A stretch of DNA of 42,693 nt from Bacillus sp. AFS098217 (lineage in GTDB: Bacteria > Bacillota > Bacilli > Bacillales > Bacillaceae_G). Made by a program: the position numbers and the translations under genes. The stretch covers positions 1 to 42,693 of the forward strand of contig NZ_NVPR01000054.1 of assembly GCF_002551815.1 (NCBI RefSeq), given 5' to 3'. Numbering within the stretch: the stretch's first letter is position 1; each line of letters opens with the position of its first letter. This document shows positions 25,843-33,912 of this stretch, one piece after another. The notes beneath the pieces were generated by a model. It was not told the DNA's origin. It was given only the letters and a program-made list of their open reading frames with translations, and did not search any database.

Positions 25843-25992
25843 CTATAAGCATGCTTTATATTTAAAAGGATCCTGTGAAACATTAGCGTCAAACATTCGT
25901 TCAAAAGTACCTATTTCCTGTTGTGAGAGATTCGATGAATATAGAAATTCCTTTATTGACATAAAAAGCACTTCTTCCGTTTTTACGGGCAT
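25843..25992 (-). other. Small reading frame or C-terminal gene fragment
   Basis: A 49-codon minus-strand frame, MPVKTEEVLFMSIKEFLYSS then NLSQQEIGTFERMFDANVSQ and DPFKYKACL. It is protein-like (amphipathic helices), but there is no ribosome binding site before the ATG at 25992, and the frame continues a few codons upstream (SFFNPIN), so it is more likely the tail of a lost gene. Family unknown. Confidence 0.3.
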
Positions 25993-26045
25993 GTTGATTG
26001 GATTAAAAAAACTTCAAAGTGTATCGCTACATGTCCTAAAACAAC

Positions 26046-26083
26046 AAAAAATAGTTAATATCTCTCCATATTAACTATTTTTT
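26046..26083 (-). terminator. Rho-independent terminator
   Basis: AAAAAATAGTTAATA (26046-26060) pairs perfectly with TATTAACTATTTTTT (26069-26083), 15 bp. It overlaps the 3' end of the DUF421 gene and ends it on the minus strand. Confidence 0.85.
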
Positions 26084-26572
26084 CAGATTGTATTGGTGTA
26101 ATATCTTTTCTAACATTTCACAAGTAACTGGCTGTGCCCCAGCTGTTAGTTGATATCCAATGCGACCGTTCGGTTCTGCTGTTGCTTGTTGTAATGTTTT
26201 AATATCGTGAATTCCTTGTTGTCTTAAATGCATAAATAGTTGCTGTTCTGTCATTTTAGCACGAATTAAATTCCTTTTTAAAAGCTTTCCATTTTCAACA
26301 ACAATGATGCTATTACCGTTTAAAAATTGTTCCATCTTTCGCGATTTCAATTCTAAAAAATGAATGATAATTAAAATGCTTGAAAATATAAAAGCTACCA
26401 GAATAGACGAACCTATCTTTCTGCTTAGTACAGGTTCTACAATAATGCGTCCAATAGAGACAACGACAATAATCTCAGCTCTTGTCATCTGGCTAATAGA
26501 TTTACTTCCCGTCAACTTTAAAACAAGAATCCCCGTAAGGATTAGAAGTATGCTTTCAAAAAGAATATTCAT
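26075..26572 (-). CDS. DUF421 domain membrane protein (YetF-like)
   Basis: A 165-residue protein with three N-terminal hydrophobic segments (about residues 1-18, 30-45 and 53-72) and a cytoplasmic beta-alpha domain, the DUF421 layout. Diagnostic parts are L-T-G-S-K-S-I-S-Q-M-T at the first loop and N-G-N-S-I-I-V-V-E-N-G-K-L, then N-L-I-R-A-K-M-T. YetF-type proteins are usually about 230 residues; this is the shorter form. In Bacillus spores YetF relatives take part in germinant receptor or water-channel complexes, but many DUF421 copies are unassigned. ATG 26572 fits GGAATGG better than the upstream TTG codons. Confidence 0.85.
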   Translation of the reverse strand: MNILFESILLILTGILVLKLTGSKSISQMTRAEIIVVVSIGRIIVEPVLSRKIGSSILVAFIFSSILIIIHFLELKSRKMEQFLNGNSIIVVENGKLLKRNLIRAKMTEQQLFMHLRQQGIHDIKTLQQATAEPNGRIGYQLTAGAQPVTCEMLEKILHQYNLKK

Positions 26573-26647
26573 CAACAATCCATTCCTTTAATGGTAATTT
26601 ATGAATAGCATTAATCACATTCTTTATTGTTTACATAGTACATAAAA

Positions 26648-26697
26648 CCAAAACCAAGTATATACTAGATTTACCTAGCATGTACTTAGCTTTGGTT
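26648..26697. promoter_or_regulatory. Long imperfect hairpin in the DUF421 leader
   Basis: CCAAAACCAAGTATATACTAG (26648-26668) can pair with CTAGCATGTACTTAGCTTTGG (26675-26695) with several mismatches over a six-base loop. It lies about 100 bases before the DUF421 start and 160 after the PAP2 gene. It could be an attenuator or a remnant terminator. Confidence 0.3.
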
Positions 26698-26793
26698 ATC
26701 CTTCAATCCTTATTACTCCTCAACTCTTTACTAGATTTTTTCAAATTTCATGAAGTGTTTTTTAATTTATGCCTTCTGTCCTACTCCACAAAC

Positions 26794-26857
26794 AAAAGAA
26801 GCGGATGTTCCCTTTTCCAATTTTCAAGAATAACATAGGGAACCTTCCTCTTCTTTT
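26794..26857 (-). terminator. Two-part hairpin terminator after the PAP2 gene
   Basis: AAAAGAAG (26794-26801) pairs with CTTCTTTT (26850-26857) and GTTCCCT (26807-26813) with AGGGAAC (26837-26843), giving a long interrupted stem that starts at the PAP2 stop codon. It probably ends that transcript. Confidence 0.6.
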
Positions 26858-27357
26858 CACTTAAATAATTTGGTGAACTTATTAGTAACCACACTTGTTA
26901 GACTACCTATAACAGCACTTCCGATTATATCGAATGGGTAATGATGTCCTACCCAAATACGTGAAAAACCTGTCAAAATTGCTAATAACCACATAATAGA
27001 GCCAATGAAGCGTTGGTAAAATAAAACGGATGTCGCTACAGCAAAAGCTAGAGCAGTATGTTTACTTGGAAATGAAGAATTATTCTTCGACGGGATAAGC
27101 AAACGAACGCGATGGAAAATAAAAGGGCGAGGTTTAAAATAAAAAAGTTGGATAATACGGTTTATAAACAACGTGACTCCTGCTGAAATTCCTGCATACA
27201 AGATGATTTTTTTGTAGAAATTGTTTCTAAACCACATAAATATTAATATGACTAGGTACAGATATCGAGTCTTGTTTGAAAGAAAAACCATTACCGTATC
27301 CATAGTAGCTCCTCTTCCTGCAAGACGATTAATAACTTTAAACAATATATAATTCAT
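26857..27357 (-). CDS. PAP2-family phosphatase, probably undecaprenyl-diphosphatase (BcrC-like)
   Basis: A 166-residue membrane phosphatase. The three PAP2 motifs are complete: K-P-R-P-F (K-x6-R-P variant, about residues 75-79), S-F-P-S-K-H (94-99, catalytic His) and S-R-I-W-V-G-H-H-Y-P-F-D (about 132-143, with nucleophilic His). Small size and five to six hydrophobic segments match the BcrC/YwoA type, which hydrolyses undecaprenyl pyrophosphate outside the membrane, a second route to the UppP reaction. Other lipid phosphates are possible substrates. AAGGAGAACATC precedes the ATG. Confidence 0.85.
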   Translation of the reverse strand: MNYILFKVINRLAGRGATMDTVMVFLSNKTRYLYLVILIFMWFRNNFYKKIILYAGISAGVTLFINRIIQLFYFKPRPFIFHRVRLLIPSKNNSSFPSKHTALAFAVATSVLFYQRFIGSIMWLLAILTGFSRIWVGHHYPFDIIGSAVIGSLTSVVTNKFTKLFK

Positions 27358-27527
27358 TACAGATGTTCTCCTTTATTTCTGAAATAATACATAAATAGCA
27401 TTCCCTCCTTAAAGAAATTCCATGTGAGATTTTCTATGTTATGCACTTTTTTAAGTCCCTTAATCAATAAGAAATGGAAAACAATTTATGACTGGATTGT
27501 CGGGACGGCCGTTGTTCGCTAACAAAT

Positions 27528-27629
27528 TTAAAAGGGCCCCCACAATCTATAAACCATACCTCCAACAAAGAACACTAAACCTAAAACTAATACTATAAAA
27601 ACAAGGATTGATTTTTTATTATCTTCCAT
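27528..27629 (-). CDS. Small single-pass membrane protein, 33 residues
   Basis: A 33-residue protein from ATG 27629, preceded by AGGAGGTAAATTTC, an ideal ribosome binding site. It reads MEDNKKSILVFIVLVLGLVF and then FVGGMVYRLWGPF: a short acidic-basic head, one membrane segment, and an aromatic tail ending in W-G-P-F. It is alone, between the PAP2 gene and a terminator. The perfect Shine-Dalgarno and clean topology make a real gene likely. Function unknown. Confidence 0.6.
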   Translation of the reverse strand: MEDNKKSILVFIVLVLGLVFFVGGMVYRLWGPF

Positions 27630-27677
27630 GAAATTTACCTCCTGAAAAATTGTTGATTCTGTATAAATTTCCCCACC

Positions 27678-27717
27678 ATAAAAACCTTTAGTCATAATTA
27701 TGGCTAAAGGTTTTTAT
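27678..27717. terminator. 14-bp hairpin terminator
   Basis: ATAAAAACCTTTAG (27678-27691) pairs perfectly with CTAAAGGTTTTTAT (27704-27717). It lies just before the small membrane protein gene on its own strand, so it probably ends a minus-strand transcript entering from the 27.7-28.1 kb region, or a lost gene. Confidence 0.75.
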
Positions 27718-27720
27718 CAT

Positions 27721-28124
27721 CATACTTATGCAATAAAAATGTTGAATTTTATTTATTTCCTTAACTTGATGGCTATAATCGGACAGAGTAACCATTTTTA
27801 TCTGTCTCTGGTGAACCAAGTATCCTTATACTATACTCATCGATATATTGTTTGTTCCAGAGAATACTTGAGATAGTCGAGTTAAGTGCCTTTTCGGACA
27901 GGAAGTTGTGCTGTATTATGGAAGATATGTACCGTTCTGTTTTTAATCGGGAGTTTGGTTACTTCCAATCTGCTAAAAAGAAAGGTGTTATGTGTTAATA
28001 AGGGAATTGTCCCAATAGAGAATATGGCACAGACAAGAATTTGAAAAATTTTCAGGGTACGAAAGTTGAGTAACTTAGTTTAGATAACTTTTTCAACAAA
28101 TTTCTAATTTAAGGAGTACTGGGT
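27721..28124. other. Gene-free stretch before the TetR gene
   Basis: About 400 bases without a supported gene. A short frame at about 27918-27998 (MEDMYRSVFNREFGYFQSAK and six more residues) has no ribosome binding site and is probably chance or a fragment. The last 60 bases, with AAAGTT/AACTTT half-sites at about 28061 and 28086, are likely the TetR promoter and possibly its operator. Confidence 0.3.
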
Positions 28125-28679
28125 ATGAGAGAACGCATTATAAGAGCTTTTATTGAAGAGATTCATGATAAAGGCATGAAGTTTACAATGGATGATTTAG
28201 CGAAACGCATTGGTGTAAACAAACGATACCTTTATCAACATTTTTCTTCAAAAGTTGAAATTTTAGAATTAATCATTGATCAATCGTTATCGGAATTTGA
28301 TGAACAAACAGAACAAATTATGAATAATACATCTTTAAGCCTGATTGAAAAAATCAGACAGATTTGTACTGTATTACCCAATTTTGAATTTTACGACTTC
28401 AAAGTGTTGGAACAAATGAAGCGCTATTACCCTGAGCAATGGAAAAAAGTGAATGACGCTTTGAGCGAGTGGGAAGCTCTGCGCTTGTTACTCGAAGAAG
28501 GTATGCAGCAAGGTGAACTCATTGAAATCAATCCAACACTCGCTGTAAAGTTGATCATAGATGCTACAAATTCTGTCTTTGATCAACGTTTTTATATGGA
28601 AAATAATATGACCTTACCAGAAGCACTCTCATCTATCGTAGACGTATTATTGTTCGGCTTAGTCAAAAATAAATCATAA
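28125..28679 (+). CDS. TetR/AcrR-family transcriptional regulator
   Basis: A 184-residue TetR-type repressor. The N-terminal helix-turn-helix is clear: F-T-M-D-D-L-A-K-R-I-G-V-N-K-R-Y-L-Y-Q-H-F (about residues 18-38), followed by S-S-K-V-E-I-L. The C-terminal helical domain binds an unknown ligand. AAGGAGTACTGGG precedes the ATG, and a terminator follows. It converges on the cupin-MATE-aldehyde dehydrogenase-oxidase cluster, and MATE exporters are often under TetR control, so it may regulate that cluster; this is context only. Confidence 0.9.
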   Translation: MRERIIRAFIEEIHDKGMKFTMDDLAKRIGVNKRYLYQHFSSKVEILELIIDQSLSEFDEQTEQIMNNTSLSLIEKIRQICTVLPNFEFYDFKVLEQMKRYYPEQWKKVNDALSEWEALRLLLEEGMQQGELIEINPTLAVKLIIDATNSVFDQRFYMENNMTLPEALSSIVDVLLFGLVKNKS

Positions 28680-28693
28680 TAATGGTCTAATTT

Positions 28694-28732
28694 AAAAAAC
28701 GGGTAAAGGAACGTTTGCTACACCCGTTTTTT
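28694..28732 (+). terminator. Rho-independent terminator
   Basis: AAAAAACGGGT (28694-28704) pairs with ACCCGTTTTTT (28722-28732), with a T run. It ends the TetR gene. The 220 bases up to the cupin gene hold no supported gene. Confidence 0.85.
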
Positions 28733-28953
28733 TGTCTTTATAGGGCCTTCTTGCCTTCTGTATTATCCTGAAAAACGATAGATCCATCAACTATTGGGTT
28801 TTTTATGTTTGAATATTCTGAATTTTAATCGCATAAAATTAAGAAGCAATCGCATATGACGCAAGGTCGGATAATGGCGCTGTGTATCATAAATCACAAA
28901 TATTTAGGCAAAGTATACGGCTGTGATAAGCGAATGCCGCTCCTAATTTTGCA

Positions 28954-29235
28954 TTATTTCAAATTGATCTCATGGTTCATTTTGTAATTCTTTTTCAAAA
29001 ATTCTGGGCAATCCCATTCACAAACAAGATCTTTAGCCAAGGAAACGACCCAATCCTTTGTAATATGATATTTTTCTCTATCAACAGTAATAAACACTTC
29101 ACCATCTGTCACATAGAAAACTTCCTGCTCTTCTACATGCCAAGTTCCTTTGTTAGGTTCGCCTACCCACGCTTCCCAAGTGTCAACACCTAATTGTTGT
29201 GCTTCTTCTGCTGTAAGTTTTTTCGCAAAAAACAT
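28954..29235 (-). CDS. Cupin-domain protein (DUF861/Cupin_3)
   Basis: A 93-residue single-cupin protein. The start at ATG 29235 has GAGAGATG at a good distance; the ATG nine bases upstream touches the site. The cupin core is G-T-W-H-V-E-E-Q-E-V-F-Y-V-T-D-G-E-V (about residues 30-47), with E-Q-E and a weak metal set, then V-C-E-W-D-C-P. Cupin_3 proteins bind small ligands or metals, often in amine or ureido-compound catabolism. It lies 45 bases after the MATE stop in the same direction, so it may be the last gene of the amine-oxidase cluster. Confidence 0.85.
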   Translation of the reverse strand: MFFAKKLTAEEAQQLGVDTWEAWVGEPNKGTWHVEEQEVFYVTDGEVFITVDREKYHITKDWVVSLAKDLVCEWDCPEFLKKNYKMNHEINLK

Positions 29236-29280
29236 GATAATCATCTCTCTTTCTTATAGGTAATTTTGAAAGAATAGGTT

Positions 29281-30699
29281 CTATAAACGTACTGTCTTAA
29301 CATTCGTATCTTTTAAACGTTTGAACTCTTTTTTCATAAAGTATATGGCAATGAGAACGCCTGGGATTTCTGCAGCAGGACCTGCGTACCATATACCTTC
29401 TACACCCCAAGATTTCGGGAAAATAAATAAAAATGGGAACAAGAACAACAGCATTTTGCTAACATTAATAAACGTTGCGGTCCAGTTTCTCTCTTGGGAT
29501 TCAAAATAACCGGATATAAGCAAGCTGACTGCATTAAGCATAAACAAAGAGTTGAATACAACTGTCGACCAAATACCGAGTTTCTGCAATTCAGGATTAC
29601 CGCCGGAAAAAAATGATACAATCGGATTTGCAAAAATGATTAGTAAAGCTGTCGCAATCAAAAAGAAAGCAACCGTAAAAATGAGTCCAATCTTAATTGC
29701 TTGTTTAACACGATCAAGATTGCCCGCACCGTAATTATAACTAATGATCGGTTGAAGTCCGGTCATCCCACCGAGCGCTGCTAAGGCGAGCAGATTTGTA
29801 ATATAACCGTTTTGAATTGTGAAAGCAGCAACGTGCAGCCCACCACCGTAGCTTTGCAGTAAGTTGTTGAAGAAAATAATGGCAAAAAACATCATGAACT
29901 GACTCGAAAAAGATGCAAAGCCTGTCCAAGCCACCTCACCAATTGTCTTGAGATTAATCATCATATCTTTTATTTTTGGCTTAAGCTTTGTTTTACCAAA
30001 CCAAAAATAAAGGATTAGTAAAACAGGAATCGATTGTGAAATTGTATTCGCCCACGAAGAACCCATCATCCCCATGTCATATTTCACTACCATAATCCAT
30101 TCTGTAATTCCGGCAACAGCCGCTGCAATTAACCAACTGTTCATTGATAATACAGGTTTTTCATCGATATTGGTAAAAATACTTAGTACAACCGCCAATA
30201 TCGTTATTGGCAATGAAATCCACAATAGCCGGCTGTATTGCACCGCATATGGAAGTGCCTCCTGACTTGCTCCGAATAAAGTCATGATTTGATTTTCAAA
30301 GACCAATCCAAGTACGGCTAGTAAAATTGAGAAGAAAAGAGTAAACCATAAAGTTTGCCCCATAATACTCCTGCCTTCTTCAATTTCCCCTTTTCCAAGT
30401 CGAAGTGAAATGACCGCTCCGGCTCCTATACCAAAGAGAACTCCAAGCATACGGGTAATAACCATGATCGTAAACCCAATTCCAATCCCTTCGACTTCCA
30501 ACTCCTGAAAACCGCTGACGAAATAGCCATCGACAACCGATACCACTCCAAGAATCGCATTAGCCATAATCCCCGCCAAAGCAAACCGGAAATATAGTAA
30601 AGGAATACTTTTGGTTCCAAGTGCTGAATCATTTACTGGCTTATTCATCATTTCTGCTTTTTCTTTCTTCGGTGAGGGACGGTTTCCTACTATTTCCAT
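29281..30699 (-). CDS. MATE-family multidrug/sodium-coupled exporter
   Basis: A 472-residue polytopic exporter of the MATE family. It has about 12 hydrophobic segments in two halves, with the usual G-I-G-F-T-I-M-V-I-T-R-M-L-G-V-L and, in the second half, G-G-M-T-G-L-Q-P-I-I-S-Y-N-Y-G-A (about residues 300-315), typical of the DinF/NorM-like Firmicutes group. It exports organic cations or drugs using Na+ or H+ gradients; substrate unknown. Start at ATG 30699, with AGGAGGG seven bases upstream; the ATG six bases earlier touches that site. It lies 45 bases after the aldehyde-dehydrogenase remnant. Confidence 0.9.
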   Translation of the reverse strand: MEIVGNRPSPKKEKAEMMNKPVNDSALGTKSIPLLYFRFALAGIMANAILGVVSVVDGYFVSGFQELEVEGIGIGFTIMVITRMLGVLFGIGAGAVISLRLGKGEIEEGRSIMGQTLWFTLFFSILLAVLGLVFENQIMTLFGASQEALPYAVQYSRLLWISLPITILAVVLSIFTNIDEKPVLSMNSWLIAAAVAGITEWIMVVKYDMGMMGSSWANTISQSIPVLLILYFWFGKTKLKPKIKDMMINLKTIGEVAWTGFASFSSQFMMFFAIIFFNNLLQSYGGGLHVAAFTIQNGYITNLLALAALGGMTGLQPIISYNYGAGNLDRVKQAIKIGLIFTVAFFLIATALLIIFANPIVSFFSGGNPELQKLGIWSTVVFNSLFMLNAVSLLISGYFESQERNWTATFINVSKMLLFLFPFLFIFPKSWGVEGIWYAGPAAEIPGVLIAIYFMKKEFKRLKDTNVKTVRL

Positions 30700-30744
30700 A
30701 CGCATACCCTCCTAAAAATAATTTAGACAGCAAGTTAAGCCAAA

Positions 30745-31312
30745 TTAATTCGCATACCAACCGACAGGCTTGGCATGCTGGTGGATGTTGATTTGCTTCA
30801 TTTCCATAAAGTGCTCCAGCCCAGTAACACCTAACGCTCTGCCAATTCCACTTTGCTTATATCCTCCCCAAGGCCCTTCAACATAAGCGAGGTGATAACT
30901 ATTAATCCAAGTAATGCCCGCACGCAATTTACTAATGACACGTTTCGCTCGATCCATATCTTCAATAAATACAGCACCAGCTAATCCATAAATGGAATCA
31001 TTGGCTTTTTGGATGGCATCTTCTTCACCTTTAAATTTCTCTACAACAAGGACTGGACCAAAAATCTCTTCCTTAACAATACGCATATTCGCGTTAACAT
31101 CAGCAAAGATCGTTGGTGCAATAAAAAATCCTCGATCAAGCCCATTTTCTGTCAAACGCTTTACGAGCCGCCTTGATTGCCACCTTCGCATCTTCTTCTG
31201 ATCCATCAGCAGACGTTGCGATCACCTCTGTAGTCGCAGGATTAATAATATTTCTTCTAGCACCGGATAATGCTTCTACCCATTTCCCGTCAATGAACAT
31301 GTTAATTTTCAC
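30745..31312 (-). pseudogene. Aldehyde dehydrogenase (betaine-aldehyde-dehydrogenase-like), large internal deletion
   Basis: Starts at GTG 31312 (AAAGGAGAGATTTTT before it) and reads about 53 residues of a normal N-terminus: MFIDGKWVEALSGARRNIIN to KAARKAFD. It then passes out of frame into the C-terminal third: K-R-L-T-E-N-G-L-D-R-G-F-F-I-A-P-T, E-E-I-F-G-P-V-L-V and E-G-P-W-G-G-Y-K-Q-S-G-I-G-R. About 290 residues are missing, including the catalytic Glu and Cys. The junction AAAGCGTTTGAC (31151-31162 on the plus strand) could be encoded by both parents (R-K-A-F-D and G-K-R-L-T), so a deletion between 12-bp repeats explains it. It would have oxidised the aldehyde made by the upstream oxidase. 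Confidence 0.85.
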
Positions 31313-31325
31313 AAAAATCTCTCCT

Positions 31326-32603
31326 TTATGCAAAAATATCATGCAGTTTGAAACCAATATGTGCTAGATTTACAAGCATAGTTTTCTGATTATGGAACGG
31401 GAATGATTTTAGGCGTTCCTTTTCAAATCGATATCCGCCTGCATTCCCCGTAACAATCCATTGTGCCAATAACTTTCCAAACAATGTCGAGAGAGAAGCG
31501 CCGTGGCCCGTATAACCTGTTGCGAAATATGCGCCTTCTTTGGATCGGCCGATAACCGGAAATGTATCAATTGTAACCCCTATAAATCCACCCCAACGAT
31601 ATTCAATTTTGCTTCCTGCCAGTTTCGGCATCAAGTTTACCATCGCATCGTAAACTTTTTGATACACGCCATCACCTAAGTTTGGACGAATATCGCCACC
31701 GCCAAATACGATTCGATTATCTGGTGTACGACGGAAATAGTAAAGAAAACTACTCGTATCAAAAACCATGCGATCTTTAGGAATGACAGTATTCAACAAT
31801 GACTCTGGAAGCGGTTCAGTTGCAATAATACGTGCCGAAATTGGCAGTACGCCTTTGTTCAGTTCATTTATGATTTTTCCAGAGTAACCATCTGTCGCCA
31901 CAATAATGTCTTTCGCAATAACAGAACCTTTTTCTGTTTTAACTTTCACACTATTTCGGCCGTACTCGATGGATAATACTTTAGAATGCTCAAAGATCCT
32001 AGCACCGATCGATTTAGCTGCTTCTCCCAAACCAATTGCATAATTCAGTGGATGGAATGAATAACTTAAGTCATCTACTAAGCAACCATGATAAACCGGA
32101 GAATCAATTTCTTGATGCAATTGACTTCGATCGAGCACTCTTGATTCGTACCCGAAATTTTCATTTAAGTATGCGCTTTCAAGTTTCAATTCTTCAAAAT
32201 GCTTGGCTTTGTAAGCCACTACAATGTGACCTGTATTTCTAAAATCACAGTTAATTTGATGTTCATCAATAATGTTTTTTACCAGTTCAATACCAAATAA
32301 GGAGAGATCGTTTAGCTGTCTAGCCTCGTCGGGACCATACTTTTTGGCAAGCTGCTGCATCGTTGGCTTATAGCCTGGCAATACCATCCCACCGTTACGA
32401 CCGCTGGCGCCGTATCCGATCGTTTCTTGCTCTAGGACAATGACATTCTTGCCTAATTTTTGCAAATGATAAGCAGAGGAAAGACCTGTGAAACCAGCGC
32501 CAATAATAATAACATCCGTCTCTTCATTTCCTTCTAGAGTTTTTCCTTTCTCATAGCTATTTGCAGTCGCTGACCATAGAGAAAGTGTATTCATTTGATT
32601 CAT
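31326..32603 (-). CDS. FAD-dependent amine oxidoreductase (PuuB/gamma-glutamylputrescine oxidase-like)
   Basis: A 425-residue DAO-superfamily flavoprotein from ATG 32603, with GGAAGTGATAAG before it; the frame extends 21 codons upstream without a better start. The FAD motif is V-I-I-I-G-A-G-F-T-G-L-S-S-A-Y-H-L (about residues 31-47), then Y-G-A-S-G-R-N-G-G, typical of covalent or tight FAD binding in sarcosine-oxidase and PuuB relatives. The C-terminal G-Y-T-G-H-G block is intact. It would oxidise an amine to an aldehyde; the next gene is an aldehyde dehydrogenase (now broken), matching the polyamine or sarcosine/betaine logic. Confidence 0.85.
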   Translation of the reverse strand: MNQMNTLSLWSATANSYEKGKTLEGNEETDVIIIGAGFTGLSSAYHLQKLGKNVIVLEQETIGYGASGRNGGMVLPGYKPTMQQLAKKYGPDEARQLNDLSLFGIELVKNIIDEHQINCDFRNTGHIVVAYKAKHFEELKLESAYLNENFGYESRVLDRSQLHQEIDSPVYHGCLVDDLSYSFHPLNYAIGLGEAAKSIGARIFEHSKVLSIEYGRNSVKVKTEKGSVIAKDIIVATDGYSGKIINELNKGVLPISARIIATEPLPESLLNTVIPKDRMVFDTSSFLYYFRRTPDNRIVFGGGDIRPNLGDGVYQKVYDAMVNLMPKLAGSKIEYRWGGFIGVTIDTFPVIGRSKEGAYFATGYTGHGASLSTLFGKLLAQWIVTGNAGGYRFEKERLKSFPFHNQKTMLVNLAHIGFKLHDIFA

Positions 32604-32735
32604 CTTATCACTTCCTTCTTCCTGTTTATTTGAAAGAAACATTTTAGTGGAGAATACTGAATACAAAGGTGCACAAAATTTTTTTTACTACTTGATTTGC
32701 AGGGATCTTCTCTTTAGAAATCAAGCGGTATAACT

Positions 32736-32798
32736 CTTGTAACTAAAAATGTTATTATAGTTACAAGTTAATTATACTGAATATACTGAATTTTTCAA
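32736..32798 (-). promoter_or_regulatory. Promoter and operator of the amine-oxidase cluster
   Basis: On the minus strand TTGAAA (32793-32798) and TATAAT (32771-32776) are 16 bp apart. Immediately downstream lies a 9-bp inverted repeat, CTTGTAACT (32736-32744) / AGTTACAAG (32759-32767), where a bound repressor would block transcription. Between the boxes TTCAGTATA occurs twice in tandem. The promoter lies about 170 bases before the FAD oxidase gene. Confidence 0.5.
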
Positions 32799-32858
32799 CT
32801 GTTTTTCTCCTTGTTTTTGGACTAATACTTTGGCAATTTCTAATGTAAACTGATTCAC

Positions 32859-32911
32859 AGGAAGACCTCATTTATTGGGATTTAATTCCATTAAATGAAG
32901 TCTTCCTTTTT
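32859..32911 (+). terminator. Hairpin with T run, no obvious upstream gene
   Basis: AGGAAGACCTCATTTA (32859-32874) pairs with TAAATGAAGTCTTCCT (32892-32907) at 15 of 16 positions, followed by TTTTG. It has the form of a plus-strand terminator, but no plus-strand gene precedes it, so it may belong to a lost gene or protect the oxidase promoter from antisense transcription. Confidence 0.55.
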
Positions 32912-32964
32912 GCGTATTTATTTAGCAACATATTATTAGTTTTAAACTAAAATTATGAAAGAAA

Positions 32965-33009
32965 AAGTATAAAATTCTATATTTGATATACAGAATCTTA
33001 TACTTTATT
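32965..33009 (-). terminator. Hairpin terminator after the SDR gene
   Basis: AAAGTATAA and AATTCTATAT (from 32965) pair with ATATACAGAATC and TTATACTTT (to about 33007), an interrupted stem just after the SDR stop. Its AT-richness makes it only moderately convincing. Confidence 0.5.
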
Positions 33010-33021
33010 TAGCATGATACA

Positions 33022-33900
33022 TCACTTTTCCTGAAGAACATTCTCTTCAAAATATTTACCCCAATCAGGTTGTCTCCCATCAATATCTTTAAATCCGTAT
33101 TCTCTTGCTAATTCCCATGAACTAAGTGCTTTCCCTGTTTTATTATGAACATTCGGATCACTTGCTAAAGTAGCGATTGCTCTTCCAACAAAGAAAGGTG
33201 TTTCAGATGCAATAAAATGAGGATCTTTTTTTACACCTTCTTGCCAGTTTTCTTCTGTTACGCCAAATAAATCTAACATTGCTTCCGAACGAAGGAAACC
33301 AGGACTTACGGCAACTGCAGTAATATTATGCTGCTCTAAATCTTTTGCCATTGCTTCTGCTAAATGGATGGTTGAGATTTTTGCTAAACTATAGTATAGG
33401 TTACCACGGTACTGATAATCGACACCGTCTGTAATTTCAATAATAAGTCCTTTCTTATTATTCACCATTAGCGGTACACCGTAATAGCTCGTCATCATAT
33501 GTGATTGAACAGCACGCTGTTGCATAAGTAATCCATTATGTAAGTTGTGTTCCCAAAATGGTTTTCCCCATTCAGTAAGCGGATCGCCGCCCCAAACATC
33601 ATTCACTAAAATATCAAGTTTTCCGTTTTGTTCATCTTGAATTCTTGTAAATAACGCTTTAATATCTTCCTCTACTGTATGATCCACACGAACAGCAATG
33701 CCTTCTCCTCCTTGTTTTGTAACAAGGTCTGCTGTTTCTTCAATCGTTTCTGTTCTTCCCATTGATGATAAATTGCCCTTTGTACTTCTTCCTGTTACAT
33801 ATACAGTTGCTCCCGCTTCACCAAGCATCATCGCAATACCTCTTCCTGCACCGCGTGTTGCCCCCGCTACGACTGCAACTTTTCCTTGTAATGGTTTCAT
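33022..33900 (-). CDS. Short-chain dehydrogenase/reductase
   Basis: A 292-residue SDR. The cofactor motif A-G-A-T-R-G-A-G-R-G-I-A (residues 12-23) and V-Y-V-T-G-R-S (33-39, Arg favouring NADP) are clear. The N-D-V-W-G-G block replaces the usual N-A-G, and the active site Y-Y-S-L-A-K (about 168-173) is present, followed by V-S-P-G-F-L-R-S-E. It is somewhat longer than classical SDRs, with a C-terminal extension. It would reduce a carbonyl or oxidise an alcohol; the substrate is unknown. ATG 33900 follows AAGGAGAGC. It follows the small anchored protein gene by 12 bases, so they are co-transcribed. Confidence 0.9.
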   Translation of the reverse strand: MKPLQGKVAVVAGATRGAGRGIAMMLGEAGATVYVTGRSTKGNLSSMGRTETIEETADLVTKQGGEGIAVRVDHTVEEDIKALFTRIQDEQNGKLDILVNDVWGGDPLTEWGKPFWEHNLHNGLLMQQRAVQSHMMTSYYGVPLMVNNKKGLIIEITDGVDYQYRGNLYYSLAKISTIHLAEAMAKDLEQHNITAVAVSPGFLRSEAMLDLFGVTEENWQEGVKKDPHFIASETPFFVGRAIATLASDPNVHNKTGKALSSWELAREYGFKDIDGRQPDWGKYFEENVLQEK

Positions 33901-33912
33901 ATAAAGCTCTCC

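Larger units (their letters stand above)
32604..33021. other. Intergenic region with promoter, operator and terminators
   Basis: No intact gene in about 420 bases; a 28-codon minus-strand frame (VNQFTLEIAKVLVQKQGEKQ and eight more residues, about 32773-32860) is protein-like but lacks a ribosome binding site and may be a fragment. The promoter/operator of the oxidase cluster and two hairpins are listed separately. Confidence 0.35.

Noticed and set aside
29741-29929. Several frames antisense or out of frame within the MATE and FAD oxidase genes
   Set aside because: Shadows of long, well-supported genes.
32773-32860. 28-codon minus-strand frame in the oxidase promoter region
   Set aside because: Protein-like, but it has no ribosome binding site and overlaps the promoter; kept only as a note.
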